NCBI GenBank assembly: GCA_022615295.1
Contig: JAKEHF010000050.1
Coordinates: 1-5,166, forward strand
Length of the DNA stretch: 5,166 nucleotides
Reading direction: 5' to 3'
Source: Actinomycetota bacterium
Lineage (GTDB): Bacteria; Actinomycetota; Acidimicrobiia; Spongiisociales; ZC4RG35
The stretch's first letter is position 1; each line of letters begins with the position of its first letter. Positions 1 to 5,166 of the stretch are shown here, one piece after another. The notes under the pieces were generated by a model, which did not search any database, was not told the origin of the DNA, and saw nothing but the letters and a program-made list of their open reading frames with translations. The position numbers and the translations under genes were made by a program.

Positions 1-95
1 AGCCCGAGGCCGCCGTCGAGTACGTCGAGGCCAACGAGAAGGTCTATCGCCTCGCCACCACCTATGACATCCCCGAGGAAGTGGGGCAGATGTGA
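1..95 (+). CDS. paaB: PaaB, 1,2-phenylacetyl-CoA epoxidase subunit B (C-terminal 30 residues, 5' end outside window)
   Basis: Only the last 30 codons are present, read in the frame that starts at base 3 and ends in TGA at 93-95. The tail contains NEKVYRLATTYDIPEEVGQM, which lines up with the end of E. coli PaaB as I remember it (ESKVYRHPTFYTIPDGIEHM). The match covers the conserved KVYR, the following T-Y-IP and the final M. PaaB is a small (about 95 residue) subunit of the multicomponent oxygenase that epoxidises the ring of phenylacetyl-CoA in the cytoplasm; its exact role in the complex is less clear than that of PaaA, PaaC or PaaE. The stop overlaps the GTG start of paaC by 4 bases, as expected for coupled subunits. 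The identity rests on a short stretch but is strongly supported by paaC, paaD and paaE following in canonical order. Confidence 0.88.
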   Translation, partial: PEAAVEYVEANEKVYRLATTYDIPEEVGQM

Positions 96-871
96 CCCCG
101 CGCGTTGTCCCCCCACTTGTGGGGGGACCGTCCGAAGCAGAGCGAGGGCGAGGGGGGCGTGAGCGCAGCGAACCCGTCCCCCACCTCCTCGCCCACGCCG
201 ACGACAACATGATCCTGGCGCAACGACTCGGCGAGCTGATCTCCAACGCACCCGAGCTCGAGATCGACATCGCCATCGGCAACATCGCCCTCGACCATCT
301 CGGTGTGGCTCGCGCCCTCTACGGCCATGTCGCAAAGCTGGAGGGTGAGGGCCGGGACGAGGACCACTACGCCATGTTCCGTGACGAGCGGGAGTTCCTC
401 AACCTTCTCCTCGTGGAGCAACCCAACGGCGACTTCGCCCAGACCGTGGTCCGTCAGATGCTCTTCGACGTCTACCAGCTACAGCTATGGGAGGATCTCT
501 CCACCTCGAAGGACCGGGTGCTGGCAGGGATCGCGGGCAAGGCAATGAAAGAGGCCGCCTATCACGAGCGCTTCTCCGCCGGTTGGGTGGTCCGGCTCGG
601 GGACGGGACCGAAGAGTCCCACACACGTACTCAGGGGGCGTTGGATCGTCTCTGGCAATACACGGGCGAGATGTTCGAGGGCGAACAGGCCGTCTACCAG
701 GCGTCGTGGGAGCGAAGGGTGAAGACGGTGATCACCGAGGCCGGTCTCGTCGTCCCCGACGACCCCTACCAGAGGACAGGGGGCCGCCAAGGGTTCCACA
801 CCGAGCACCTCGGCCATCTCCTCACCGAGATGCAGTGGATGCAACGCAGCCATCCCGGGTTGCAGTGGTGA
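92..871 (+). CDS. paaC: PaaC, structural subunit of 1,2-phenylacetyl-CoA epoxidase, with an unusual N-terminal insertion
   Basis: This 259-residue ferritin-like protein is the non-catalytic partner of PaaA in the di-iron epoxidase that converts phenylacetyl-CoA to its ring 1,2-epoxide. Recognisable blocks are DDNMILAQRLGELI (37-50), APELEIDIAIGNIALD (53-68), RDEREFLNLLLVEQPNGDF (97-115), KEAAYHERFSAGW (153-165), RTGGRQGFHTEHLG (228-241) and the C-terminal LQW, all matching E. coli PaaC closely. The GTG at 92 is preferred because it overlaps the paaB stop (GTGA), has GAGGAA at 75-80 upstream, and because the next good start (ATG at 209) would remove the conserved block before DDN. A second in-frame GTG at 119 is the only real alternative. 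Residues 6-28 (VPP...SEP) have no counterpart in the family and are encoded by a palindromic repeat. The segment around residues 194-205 also looks shorter than in E. coli PaaC. The gene overlaps paaD by 4 bases. Confidence 0.93.
   Translation: MTPRVVPPLVGGPSEAERGRGGRERSEPVPHLLAHADDNMILAQRLGELISNAPELEIDIAIGNIALDHLGVARALYGHVAKLEGEGRDEDHYAMFRDEREFLNLLLVEQPNGDFAQTVVRQMLFDVYQLQLWEDLSTSKDRVLAGIAGKAMKEAAYHERFSAGWVVRLGDGTEESHTRTQGALDRLWQYTGEMFEGEQAVYQASWERRVKTVITEAGLVVPDDPYQRTGGRQGFHTEHLGHLLTEMQWMQRSHPGLQW
107..128. repeat. Perfect inverted repeat, strong hairpin
   Basis: GTCCCCCCAC (107-116) is the exact reverse complement of GTGGGGGGAC (119-128), separated only by TT. In RNA the centre reads CUUG, which is known as a stable tetraloop type, so the stem should be very stable. 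It starts 15 bases after the first base of the paaC start codon and lies within the coding region. It has no T-tract after it, so it does not look like a standard intrinsic terminator. Confidence 0.9.
107..182. repeat. Palindromic repeat-like element inserted in frame in the 5' end of paaC
   Basis: A 7-bp direct repeat, GTCCCCC, occurs at 107-113 and again at 176-182, exactly 69 bp (23 codons) apart and both times beginning on a codon boundary of paaC. Between them lies a perfect inverted repeat (107-116 with 119-128) followed by a purine-rich tract (AGCGAGGGCGAGGGGGGCGT at 141-160, then GAGCGCAGCGAA). Collapsing the two direct repeats gives the N-terminus MTPRVVPHLLAHADDNMILA, about the same length before the DN motif as E. 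coli PaaC. The layout resembles short palindromic repeats scattered through some bacterial genomes, including ones that insert into coding sequence, such as the Rickettsia palindromic elements. Whether other copies exist in this genome cannot be seen here. The direct repeats may be a target duplication or simply part of the element's own palindrome. Confidence 0.6.
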
Positions 872-1329
872 GCGTCGTCCTCGAGCTCGATCGGGTCCGT
901 GAGGCGGTCTCCGCCGTCGTCGACCCCGAGATCCCGGTGATGACCATTGCCGATCTGGGCATCCTGCGGGAGGTGGTCATCGAGGACGGGAGAGTGGTGG
1001 TCGTCATCACCCCCACCTACTCGGGTTGTCCGGCGATGCGTCAGATAGAGGACGACGTCAGGACCGCACTCTGCGACCTCGGCGTCGAGGACGCCGAGGT
1101 GCGGATGGTTTACCACCCGGCGTGGGGCACCGACCGGATCACCCCCGAGGGACATCGCAAACTGGCGTCTTTCGGGATCGCCCCGCCCGGCGACGAGACC
1201 AGCATCCTCTGTCCACGCTGCCGGGCCGACCGCCCTCGGATGATCGCCCGCTTCGGCTCCACCGCCTGTAAGGCGCTCATGGTGTGCTCGGCGTGTGGGG
1301 AGCCCTTCGACTGGTTCAAGCAGCTATGA
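868..1329 (+). CDS. paaD: PaaD, MIP18/DUF59-family accessory protein of the phenylacetyl-CoA epoxidase
   Basis: This 153-residue protein has an N-terminal DUF59/MIP18 domain, with VVDPEIPVMTIADLGI (17-32) and TPTYSGCPAM (48-57) as hallmarks. A C-terminal zinc-ribbon-like part follows, with CPRC (115-118), FGSTACKAL (129-137), CSAC (140-143) and EPFDWFKQL at the end. This is the same arrangement as E. coli PaaD (about 165 residues). PaaD is not a catalytic subunit. The relationship to Fe-S assembly proteins and its genetic linkage suggest that it matures the metal centres of PaaA or the cluster of PaaE; that role is inferred for the family. The GTG at 868 overlaps the paaC stop (GTGA); the adjacent GTG at 865 is an equally legal start. 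Upstream in-frame sequence is antisense-like readthrough of paaC and is not part of the protein. Confidence 0.94.
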   Translation: MSVVLELDRVREAVSAVVDPEIPVMTIADLGILREVVIEDGRVVVVITPTYSGCPAMRQIEDDVRTALCDLGVEDAEVRMVYHPAWGTDRITPEGHRKLASFGIAPPGDETSILCPRCRADRPRMIARFGSTACKALMVCSACGEPFDWFKQL

Positions 1330-2396
1330 GCGAGGTCGTGTTCCACCCGCTCCGGGTCGTCGAGGTGGCCCGGCTCACCGACGACTCGGTGGCGGTCACC
1401 TTCGACGTCCCCTCCGAGCTGGTCGATACCTTCGACTATCTCCCCGGCCAACACGTGACGGTGCGGGCGATGATCGACGGCGAGGACGTGCGACGCTCCT
1501 ATTCCATATGCGCTCCGGCCGGGTCGGGCAAGCTGAGGGTGGGCATCAAACGTCTCCCCGGCGGGGTGTTCTCCAACTACGCCCTCGATGGCCTGGCCGC
1601 CGGCGACATCGTCAAGGTGATGCCACCGGTGGGGGAGTTCACGATCGACATCGACCCGGCACGACGTCGTCACGCGGTGGCCATCGCCGCCGGGTCGGGC
1701 ATCACCCCGGTGCTCTCCCTCCTCTCCACCTCGCTCGAGCACGAGCCGGAGGCGCGGTGGACCGTCATCTACGGCAACAGGACTGTCAACAGCGTGATGT
1801 TCCTCGACGAGCTGGAGGGCCTCAAGGACCGTTTCCGTCCCCGTCTCCAACTCTTTCACATCCTCAGTCGGGAGGGCTCCGACGTCCCCCTGCTCTCCGG
1901 CCGCATCGACCCGGAGAAGATCCGCATCATCTGTGACCGGCTCATCGGGGAACCGGTGGACGACTGGTATCTGTGTGGCCCCTACGACATGGTGGCCATG
2001 GCCCGGGAGACCCTTCGCGGGATGGGGACCCCCGACGACCGGATCCATGACGAGCTCTTCTTCGCCGGCCCGTTGGACCCCAGTCTTCTCCCCCCGGAGC
2101 CGCCCCCCGGTGAGGGGACCGTCGAGCTTACGGTGATCCTCGACGGCAGGGCGGTCCACACCAGGATGACCCCGGACATCTCGATCCTCGATGCAGCCCT
2201 TCGGGTGCGCACCGAGCTTCCCTTCTCCTGCAAAGGCGGGATGTGCGCCACCTGCAAGGGGCGTATCGAGGAGGGGGAGGTCGCCATGACCAAGAACTAT
2301 GCCCTCGTCGACACCGAGCTCGAAGCCAGCTACGTGCTCACCTGTCAGTCCCACCCGCTCACCGAGCGGGTGACCGTCCGCTACGACCACCGCTGA
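1326..2396 (+). CDS. paaE: PaaE, NAD(P)H-dependent flavin/2Fe-2S reductase of phenylacetyl-CoA epoxidase
   Basis: At 356 residues this matches the length of E. coli PaaE. Domains in order are: a FAD-binding ferredoxin-reductase fold (about 1-110) with RRSYSIC (56-62) for flavin; an NAD(P)-binding domain (about 112-245) with AAGSGITPV (121-129) and the CGPYDM motif (217-222); a proline-rich linker (253-261, LLPPEPPPG to 262); and a plant-type 2Fe-2S ferredoxin domain (about 265-356) with cluster ligands C302, C307, C310 in CKGGMCATC, plus C340. All key residues are present. It passes electrons from NADPH through FAD and the cluster to the di-iron site of PaaA. The ATG at 1326 overlaps the paaD stop (ATGA). 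No good ribosome binding site precedes it, which points to translational coupling. Confidence 0.95.
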   Translation: MSEVVFHPLRVVEVARLTDDSVAVTFDVPSELVDTFDYLPGQHVTVRAMIDGEDVRRSYSICAPAGSGKLRVGIKRLPGGVFSNYALDGLAAGDIVKVMPPVGEFTIDIDPARRRHAVAIAAGSGITPVLSLLSTSLEHEPEARWTVIYGNRTVNSVMFLDELEGLKDRFRPRLQLFHILSREGSDVPLLSGRIDPEKIRIICDRLIGEPVDDWYLCGPYDMVAMARETLRGMGTPDDRIHDELFFAGPLDPSLLPPEPPPGEGTVELTVILDGRAVHTRMTPDISILDAALRVRTELPFSCKGGMCATCKGRIEEGEVAMTKNYALVDTELEASYVLTCQSHPLTERVTVRYDHR

Positions 2397-2965
2397 TGGT
2401 CAGCACCCGTCGTCGCGACGTCATCGAGGCCGCCGGCAGGCTCTTTGCCGAGCGTGGCTATCACGGCACCTCAATGCGCGACCTCGGTCGGGAGCTGGGT
2501 CTACTCGGCTCCTCCCTGTACTCGCATGTCGAGTCGAAACAGGACCTCCTGGTCGAGGTGGTCGAGGAGGGGGCTCGTCTCTTCGAGGAGTCTGCGGCCG
2601 GCGCATTGGCCACGACGGGAGCTGCGGTCGATCGTCTCCGTGCCCTGATCGACGGTCATGTCGGGGTGATCCTCGACAACCTGGACGTCGCCCGCACCTT
2701 CCTCAACGAGGCCAGGGTCCTCGATCCAGGGCACCGGGCGCGGGTGCTCGGTGCCCGGGACCACTATGAGGAGGCGTTTCGCTCCGTGATACGCCAGGGT
2801 GTGGAGGAGGGATCCTTCCGTTCCGACACCGACCCCAAGACGGTCACCATCCTGCTCCTCTCCATGCTCAACGCCATCGAGCGTTGGTATCACCCCCATG
2901 GTCCCCTGGGCCGGGGTGACCTGGTCGAGCGGATCCTCGAGCTGACCCTCCGCGGGATCCTCTGA
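2396..2965 (+). CDS. TetR-family transcriptional regulator, candidate repressor of the paa operon
   Basis: This is a 189-residue one-domain-pair regulator. The N-terminal TetR DNA-binding domain covers about 4-55: RRRDVIEAAGRLFAERGYHG (5-24), then the helix-turn-helix TSMRDLGRELGLLGSSLYSHV (25-45) ending in ESKQDLLVEV. The C-terminal ligand domain ends in MLNAIERWYHPHGPLG (157-172), a pattern I associate with KstR2-like TetR C-terminal domains that bind CoA thioesters. It begins with an ATG sharing one base with the paaE stop (TGATG), has no ribosome binding site of its own and is the last cistron of the paa run. TetR-type PaaR repressors that respond to phenylacetyl-CoA are known in other bacteria, so the same job is a reasonable inference here. 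A fatty-acid or steroid CoA regulator cannot be excluded from sequence alone. Confidence 0.88.
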   Translation: MVSTRRRDVIEAAGRLFAERGYHGTSMRDLGRELGLLGSSLYSHVESKQDLLVEVVEEGARLFEESAAGALATTGAAVDRLRALIDGHVGVILDNLDVARTFLNEARVLDPGHRARVLGARDHYEEAFRSVIRQGVEEGSFRSDTDPKTVTILLLSMLNAIERWYHPHGPLGRGDLVERILELTLRGIL

Positions 2966-2976
2966 CCGCGGGAACA

Positions 2977-2982
2977 TAGAGT
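2977..2982 (+). promoter_or_regulatory. Probable -10 element for a leaderless transcript of the DUF1801 gene
   Basis: TAGAGT fits the actinobacterial -10 consensus TANNNT and ends 7 bases before the GTG at 2990, the distance at which transcription would start on or next to the start codon. No Shine-Dalgarno sequence and no convincing -35 hexamer at the usual spacing are visible. Confidence 0.4.
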
Positions 2983-2989
2983 CGGCCTC

Positions 2990-3337
2990 GTGGAACGGTT
3001 CGCGACCGTCGACGACTATGTCGCCTCCTTCCCTGAGGCAACCAGAGCCGCCCTGACCCAGGCGCGAGCCGCCATCCATCGTGCCGTCCCCGATCTGGTG
3101 GAGTCCATGAGTTATGGCATGCCGACCTTCACCCTCGACGGGCGATACCTGGTCTATATGGCAGGGTGGAAGGCACACATCAGCATCTATCCGCTTCCCA
3201 GCGGGTTGGTTCAGGAGCTGGGGCCTTATCGTTTCGCTAAGGGGACCGCTCGTTTCCGGCTCAACCAGCCACTTCCGGTCGGGGTCATCGAGCTCATCGT
3301 GGAGACTCTTGCCGAGGAGAGGGCGTCGGGGTCGTAG
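2990..3337 (+). CDS. DUF1801-family protein (YdhG-like, iron-chaperone-like fold)
   Basis: This 115-residue cytoplasmic protein carries the DUF1801 signature. It starts with FATVDDYVASFPEATRAAL (4-22), then SYGMPTF (41-47), LVYMAGWKAHISIYP (54-68), and FAKGTARFRLNQPLPVGVIELIV (82-104). The whole family length is covered, so it appears intact. The fold resembles the frataxin/YjbR group, and members have been annotated as iron chaperones, but no reaction is firmly established; treat the function as unknown. The GTG at 2990 is chosen because it directly precedes the conserved N-terminal helix and no earlier start in frame gives a better fit. It sits 24 bp after the TetR gene. It could ride on the paa transcript, but a TANNNT hexamer just upstream suggests its own leaderless promoter. 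Confidence 0.87.
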   Translation: MERFATVDDYVASFPEATRAALTQARAAIHRAVPDLVESMSYGMPTFTLDGRYLVYMAGWKAHISIYPLPSGLVQELGPYRFAKGTARFRLNQPLPVGVIELIVETLAEERASGS

Positions 3338-3350
3338 GGTGTCATCGCCC

Positions 3351-3383
3351 GGCTGACCGGCTCGGTCCAGGGAGAGGTCAGCC
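3351..3383. terminator. Possible bidirectional terminator hairpin between convergent genes
   Basis: GGCTGACC (3351-3358) is the exact reverse complement of GGTCAGCC (3376-3383). An alternative inner stem is GACCG (3355-3359) with CGGTC (3363-3367). The site lies between the converging DUF1801 gene and the minus-strand gene and includes the latter's stop codon. There is no clear T-tract on either side, so intrinsic termination is only a possibility. Confidence 0.35.
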
Positions 3384-3665
3384 CAGCATCCGCACCACCA
3401 GCGAGAAGATGGCGGTGAGGGCGGTCATCGACCCCACCGTCACCCCCACGTAGAACCTGTGCTGCTCTGTGACCACGTCCTGGAGACGGTCGAAGCGGTC
3501 TTCGAGACGGTCGAAACGCGTCTCCAGACGGGCGATGTCGTCCCTGGTCGCCAGATCGACACCTTGATGTGCCGGCAGGTAGGTCATGAGCGTGTCCGCA
3601 TGTTCGGCACCCAGCACCTGTTGCAGTCGAGAATACAAGGCGTGCCGGGCCGGCTCTGTGGCCAT
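3378..3665 (-). CDS. Small coiled-coil protein with a C-terminal transmembrane anchor, function unknown
   Basis: This 95-residue protein is read on the minus strand from ATG at 3665 to TGA at 3378. Residues 1-30 form a predicted helical head (MATEPARHALYSRLQQVLGA, then EHADTLMTYL). LPAHQGVDLATRDDIARLE (30-48) leads into a charged heptad segment, RLETRFD-RLEDRFD-RLQ (46-62). A hydrophobic stretch, about 71-91 (FYVGVTVGSMTALTAIFSLVV), makes one membrane span that ends almost at the C-terminus. I know similar small proteins with an LP..G..D.AT..D...LE pattern from actinobacteria as hypothetical proteins, but no function. GGAGG lies only 2 bases before the ATG, and CATACT at 3674-3679 is a possible -10. 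Reading further upstream would run antisense through argG and is implausible. It diverges from argG across 62 bp. A role in membrane organisation or partner tethering would be a guess. Confidence 0.75.
   Translation of the reverse strand: MATEPARHALYSRLQQVLGAEHADTLMTYLPAHQGVDLATRDDIARLETRFDRLEDRFDRLQDVVTEQHRFYVGVTVGSMTALTAIFSLVVRMLG
3483..3515. repeat. 21-bp tandem repeat encoding coiled-coil heptads
   Basis: GAGACGGTCGAA occurs at 3483-3494 and again at 3504-3515, an exact offset of 21 bp. On the minus strand this encodes successive RFDRLE/RFDRLQ heptads in the small coiled-coil protein. It reads as internal gene duplication of one heptad, with similar sequence (cgtctccagacgggcg) continuing just beyond. 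Confidence 0.8.
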
Positions 3666-3673
3666 CACCTCCA

Positions 3674-3679
3674 AGTATG
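3674..3679 (-). promoter_or_regulatory. Possible -10 element for the minus-strand coiled-coil gene
   Basis: On the minus strand this reads CATACT, one mismatch from TATACT, and ends 8 bases before the ATG at 3665. That spacing would give a leaderless or nearly leaderless transcript. The first T of TANNNT is missing, and GGAGG (3668-3672) intervenes only 2 bases from the ATG, so this is a weak call. Confidence 0.25.
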
Positions 3680-3712
3680 GGCGCCACCGATGGCCGGGGG
3701 AAGGCCCTCGCT

Positions 3713-3718
3713 TACAGT
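3713..3718 (+). promoter_or_regulatory. Probable -10 element for argG
   Basis: TACAGT fits TANNNT and ends 9 bases before the argG ATG at 3728. The G-run at 3719-3724 is only 3 bases from the ATG, too close for a normal ribosome binding site, so a leaderless or very short leader is likely. No -35 hexamer at normal spacing and no recognisable ARG box for ArgR is visible in the 62-bp divergent region. Confidence 0.4.
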
Positions 3719-3727
3719 GGGGGGCAC

Positions 3728-4912
3728 ATGAAGGTGGTCCTCGCCTACTCCGGTGGCCTCGACACGTCGGTGATCCTCGCCTGGCTCCGGGAGGAGCACG
3801 GGGCCGAGGTGGTCGCGTACACCTGCGACATCGGTCAGGGGGCGGAGGTAGCGGAGGCGGAGGCCAAGGCGATGACCACGGGAGCGTTGGCCGCCGTTGT
3901 CGACGACCGCAGGGAGTCCTTTGTGCGTGATGCCGTATTCCCCGCGGTAAGGGCGGCGGCGGTCTACGAGGGGGAGTACCTCCTCGGCACATCGCTGGCG
4001 CGGCCCATCATCACCCAGGGTCTTGTGGAGACCGCACGCGCCCACGATGCCGACGCCGTCGCCCACGGCGCCACCGGCAAGGGAAACGACCAGGTCCGAT
4101 TCGAGCTCTCGGTGGCGGCCCTGGCCCCGGATCTGAGGGTGATCGCACCGTGGCGGGAGTGGAAGCTGGGTGGGCGGAGCGATCTGATCGCGTATGCCGA
4201 GGCGCGTGGAATCCCGGTACCGGTGACTCGGGAGGCCCCCTACTCGATGGACGCCAACATGTTCCACATCTCGTACGAGGGGGGCGTCCTCGAGGATCCG
4301 TGGGTGGCCCCAGCGGCTGACATGTTTCGGATGACGGTGGACCCGACGCAGGCCCCCGACCGGCCCGAGGAGGTGGTGATCACCCTCGACGCGGGTACCC
4401 CGGTGGCGGTCAACGGGGAGCATCTGGGTCCGGTGGAGCTGCTCACCAGTCTCAACACCGTGGCCGGGGCACATGGTGTCGGGCGAGTCGACATCGTGGA
4501 GAACCGTTTCGTCGGCATCAAGAGCCGGGGTGTCTACGAGACCCCGGGCGGGACCCTGCTCCACAAGGCCCGTCGGGCAGTGGAGTCGATCGTCCTCGAC
4601 AGGGAGGTCCTCCATCTTCGGGACTCGCTGTCGGCAAGGTACGCAACCATGGTCTACAACGGCTTCTGGTTCTCCCCGGAGCGGGTGGCCCTGCAGGGTC
4701 TCATGGATGCAATCCAGGCCCCGGTCACCGGGGAGGCCCGGCTCCTCCTCTACAAGGGGTCGGTGACCACGCTGGGGAGACGGTCACCGAACAGCGGCTA
4801 CGACCCGGAGGTTGCCACCTTCGAGGCCGAGGAGGTCTACCGCCAGGCCGACGCGACCGGGTTCATCAACCTGAATGCCTTGAGGATCAGGGGATTCGGC
4901 AGCGATCGATGA
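3728..4912 (+). CDS. argG: Argininosuccinate synthase
   Basis: ArgG joins citrulline and aspartate, using ATP, to form argininosuccinate in the cytoplasm, the seventh step counted from glutamate in arginine synthesis. The 394-residue length is typical. The ATP pyrophosphatase P-loop AYSGGLDTSV is at 6-15, followed by CDIGQG (33-38), LGTSLARPI (86-94), HGATGKGNDQVRFE (113-126), APYSMDANMFHISYEGG (170-186) with VLEDPW after it, ENRFVGIKSRGVYETPGGT (258-276) and the late FSPER (315-319). All known substrate-binding blocks appear intact. ATG 3728 is preferred over an in-frame ATG at 3677 because family members start a few residues before KVVLAYSGG and the extra 17 residues overlap the divergent promoter region. 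The stop overlaps argH by 4 bases. None of the other arg genes (argC, J, B, D, F, R) is next to it on the left, so the argGH pair seems to be separately transcribed. Confidence 0.97.
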   Translation: MKVVLAYSGGLDTSVILAWLREEHGAEVVAYTCDIGQGAEVAEAEAKAMTTGALAAVVDDRRESFVRDAVFPAVRAAAVYEGEYLLGTSLARPIITQGLVETARAHDADAVAHGATGKGNDQVRFELSVAALAPDLRVIAPWREWKLGGRSDLIAYAEARGIPVPVTREAPYSMDANMFHISYEGGVLEDPWVAPAADMFRMTVDPTQAPDRPEEVVITLDAGTPVAVNGEHLGPVELLTSLNTVAGAHGVGRVDIVENRFVGIKSRGVYETPGGTLLHKARRAVESIVLDREVLHLRDSLSARYATMVYNGFWFSPERVALQGLMDAIQAPVTGEARLLLYKGSVTTLGRRSPNSGYDPEVATFEAEEVYRQADATGFINLNALRIRGFGSDR

Positions 4913-5166
4913 CCATGTGGGGCGGCCGTTTCGGGGAGGAGGTCTCCGATGACACCTGGGAGTTCACCGTCGACACCTCCGACCGTCGTCTCCTCCTCGA
5001 CGACCTGGAGGGGTCAATGGGTCATGTGGGGATGCTGGGCTCAACCGGCATCCTCGACCCGACGCAGGTCTCGGTCATAGTCGAGGGGTTGGAGACGATC
5101 CGTGAGGAGGCCGTCGGGGGGAGCTTCACGTTCCGGAACGACGATGAGGATGTGCACAGCGCCGTC
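4909..5166 (+). CDS. argH: Argininosuccinate lyase (N-terminal 86 residues, 3' end outside window)
   Basis: The reading frame starts with MTMWGGRFGEEVSDDTWEFT and runs open to the last base of the window. The opening WGGRF is the hallmark of ArgH. Further family features are the arginine/leucine-rich DRRLLLDDLEGSMGHVGMLGSTGIL (23-47) helix region and the DEDVHSAV block at the edge, equivalent to the usual EDIH motif next to the substrate-binding residues. ArgH splits argininosuccinate into arginine and fumarate, directly using the ArgG product. Two starts are possible: ATG 4909, which overlaps the argG stop (ATGA), or ATG 4915, two codons later; the former suits coupling. Nothing in the visible part looks damaged. 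Confidence 0.95.
   Translation, partial: MTMWGGRFGEEVSDDTWEFTVDTSDRRLLLDDLEGSMGHVGMLGSTGILDPTQVSVIVEGLETIREEAVGGSFTFRNDDEDVHSAV

Noticed and set aside
62..421. Minus-strand 119-codon open frame over the start of paaC
   Set aside because: It is antisense to paaC, has no recognisable motif, and is open only because of high GC content.
487..867. Long upstream in-frame extension of PaaD
   Set aside because: It lies wholly within paaC, is rich in Arg/Pro/Gly out-of-frame residues, and family PaaD starts only about 20 residues before DPEIPV.
1110..2390. Minus-strand 426-codon open frame opposite paaE
   Set aside because: It mirrors paaE codon structure in a GC-rich genome; its product (many H, D, G, R, V) shows no family pattern, while the plus strand encodes a complete PaaE.
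2243..2395. Upstream extension of the TetR gene
   Set aside because: It overlaps the conserved ferredoxin domain of paaE out of frame; the TetR domain begins right after the ATG at 2396.
3677..3727. ATG 3677 as the argG start
   Set aside because: It would add 17 residues not found in the family and would place the likely promoter inside the gene.
3666..3992. Upstream extension of the minus-strand coiled-coil gene
   Set aside because: The extra residues are low-complexity Arg/Pro-rich sequence antisense to the argG P-loop region.
3665..4615. Minus-strand 316-codon open frame opposite argG
   Set aside because: It is a shadow of argG with no recognisable domain.

Overview
The window is GC-rich, with GTG starts, 4-base stop/start overlaps and promoter-like TANNNT hexamers sitting just upstream of start codons. 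This style fits a high-GC actinobacterium, possibly of the Acidimicrobiia type; that placement is inferred from style and no marker gene here settles it. Gene packing is dense and no stretch above 300 bases lacks a gene.

Positions 1-2965 (+ strand) hold the 3' part of a phenylacetate degradation operon: the end of paaB, then paaC, paaD and paaE, then a TetR-family regulator. Neighbouring reading frames overlap by 4, 4, 4 and 1 bases, so the run is almost certainly one translationally coupled transcript whose promoter lies left of the window. PaaA (not seen here), PaaB, PaaC and PaaE make up the ring 1,2-phenylacetyl-CoA epoxidase, and PaaD is its accessory MIP18-type maturation protein. The terminal TetR gene is a natural candidate for the pathway's acyl-CoA-responsive repressor.

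Positions 2990-3337 (+) encode a small DUF1801 protein, apparently from a leaderless GTG start. It converges on a 95-residue minus-strand gene (3665-3378) for a coiled-coil protein with one C-terminal membrane segment. That gene diverges, across 62 bp, from argG (3728-4912, argininosuccinate synthase), which overlaps the start of argH (argininosuccinate lyase, cut by the window end). ArgG and ArgH carry out the last two steps of arginine synthesis.

Most of the window is ordinary metabolism. The most unusual feature is at the 5' end of paaC. A 69-bp GC-rich segment, containing a perfect 10-bp-arm inverted repeat and bounded by 7-bp direct repeats, lies in frame inside the N-terminal coding region. 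Removing it leaves a PaaC N-terminus of about the usual length. It looks like a small palindromic repeat that inserted into a gene and is translated. No new multi-gene system is evident.
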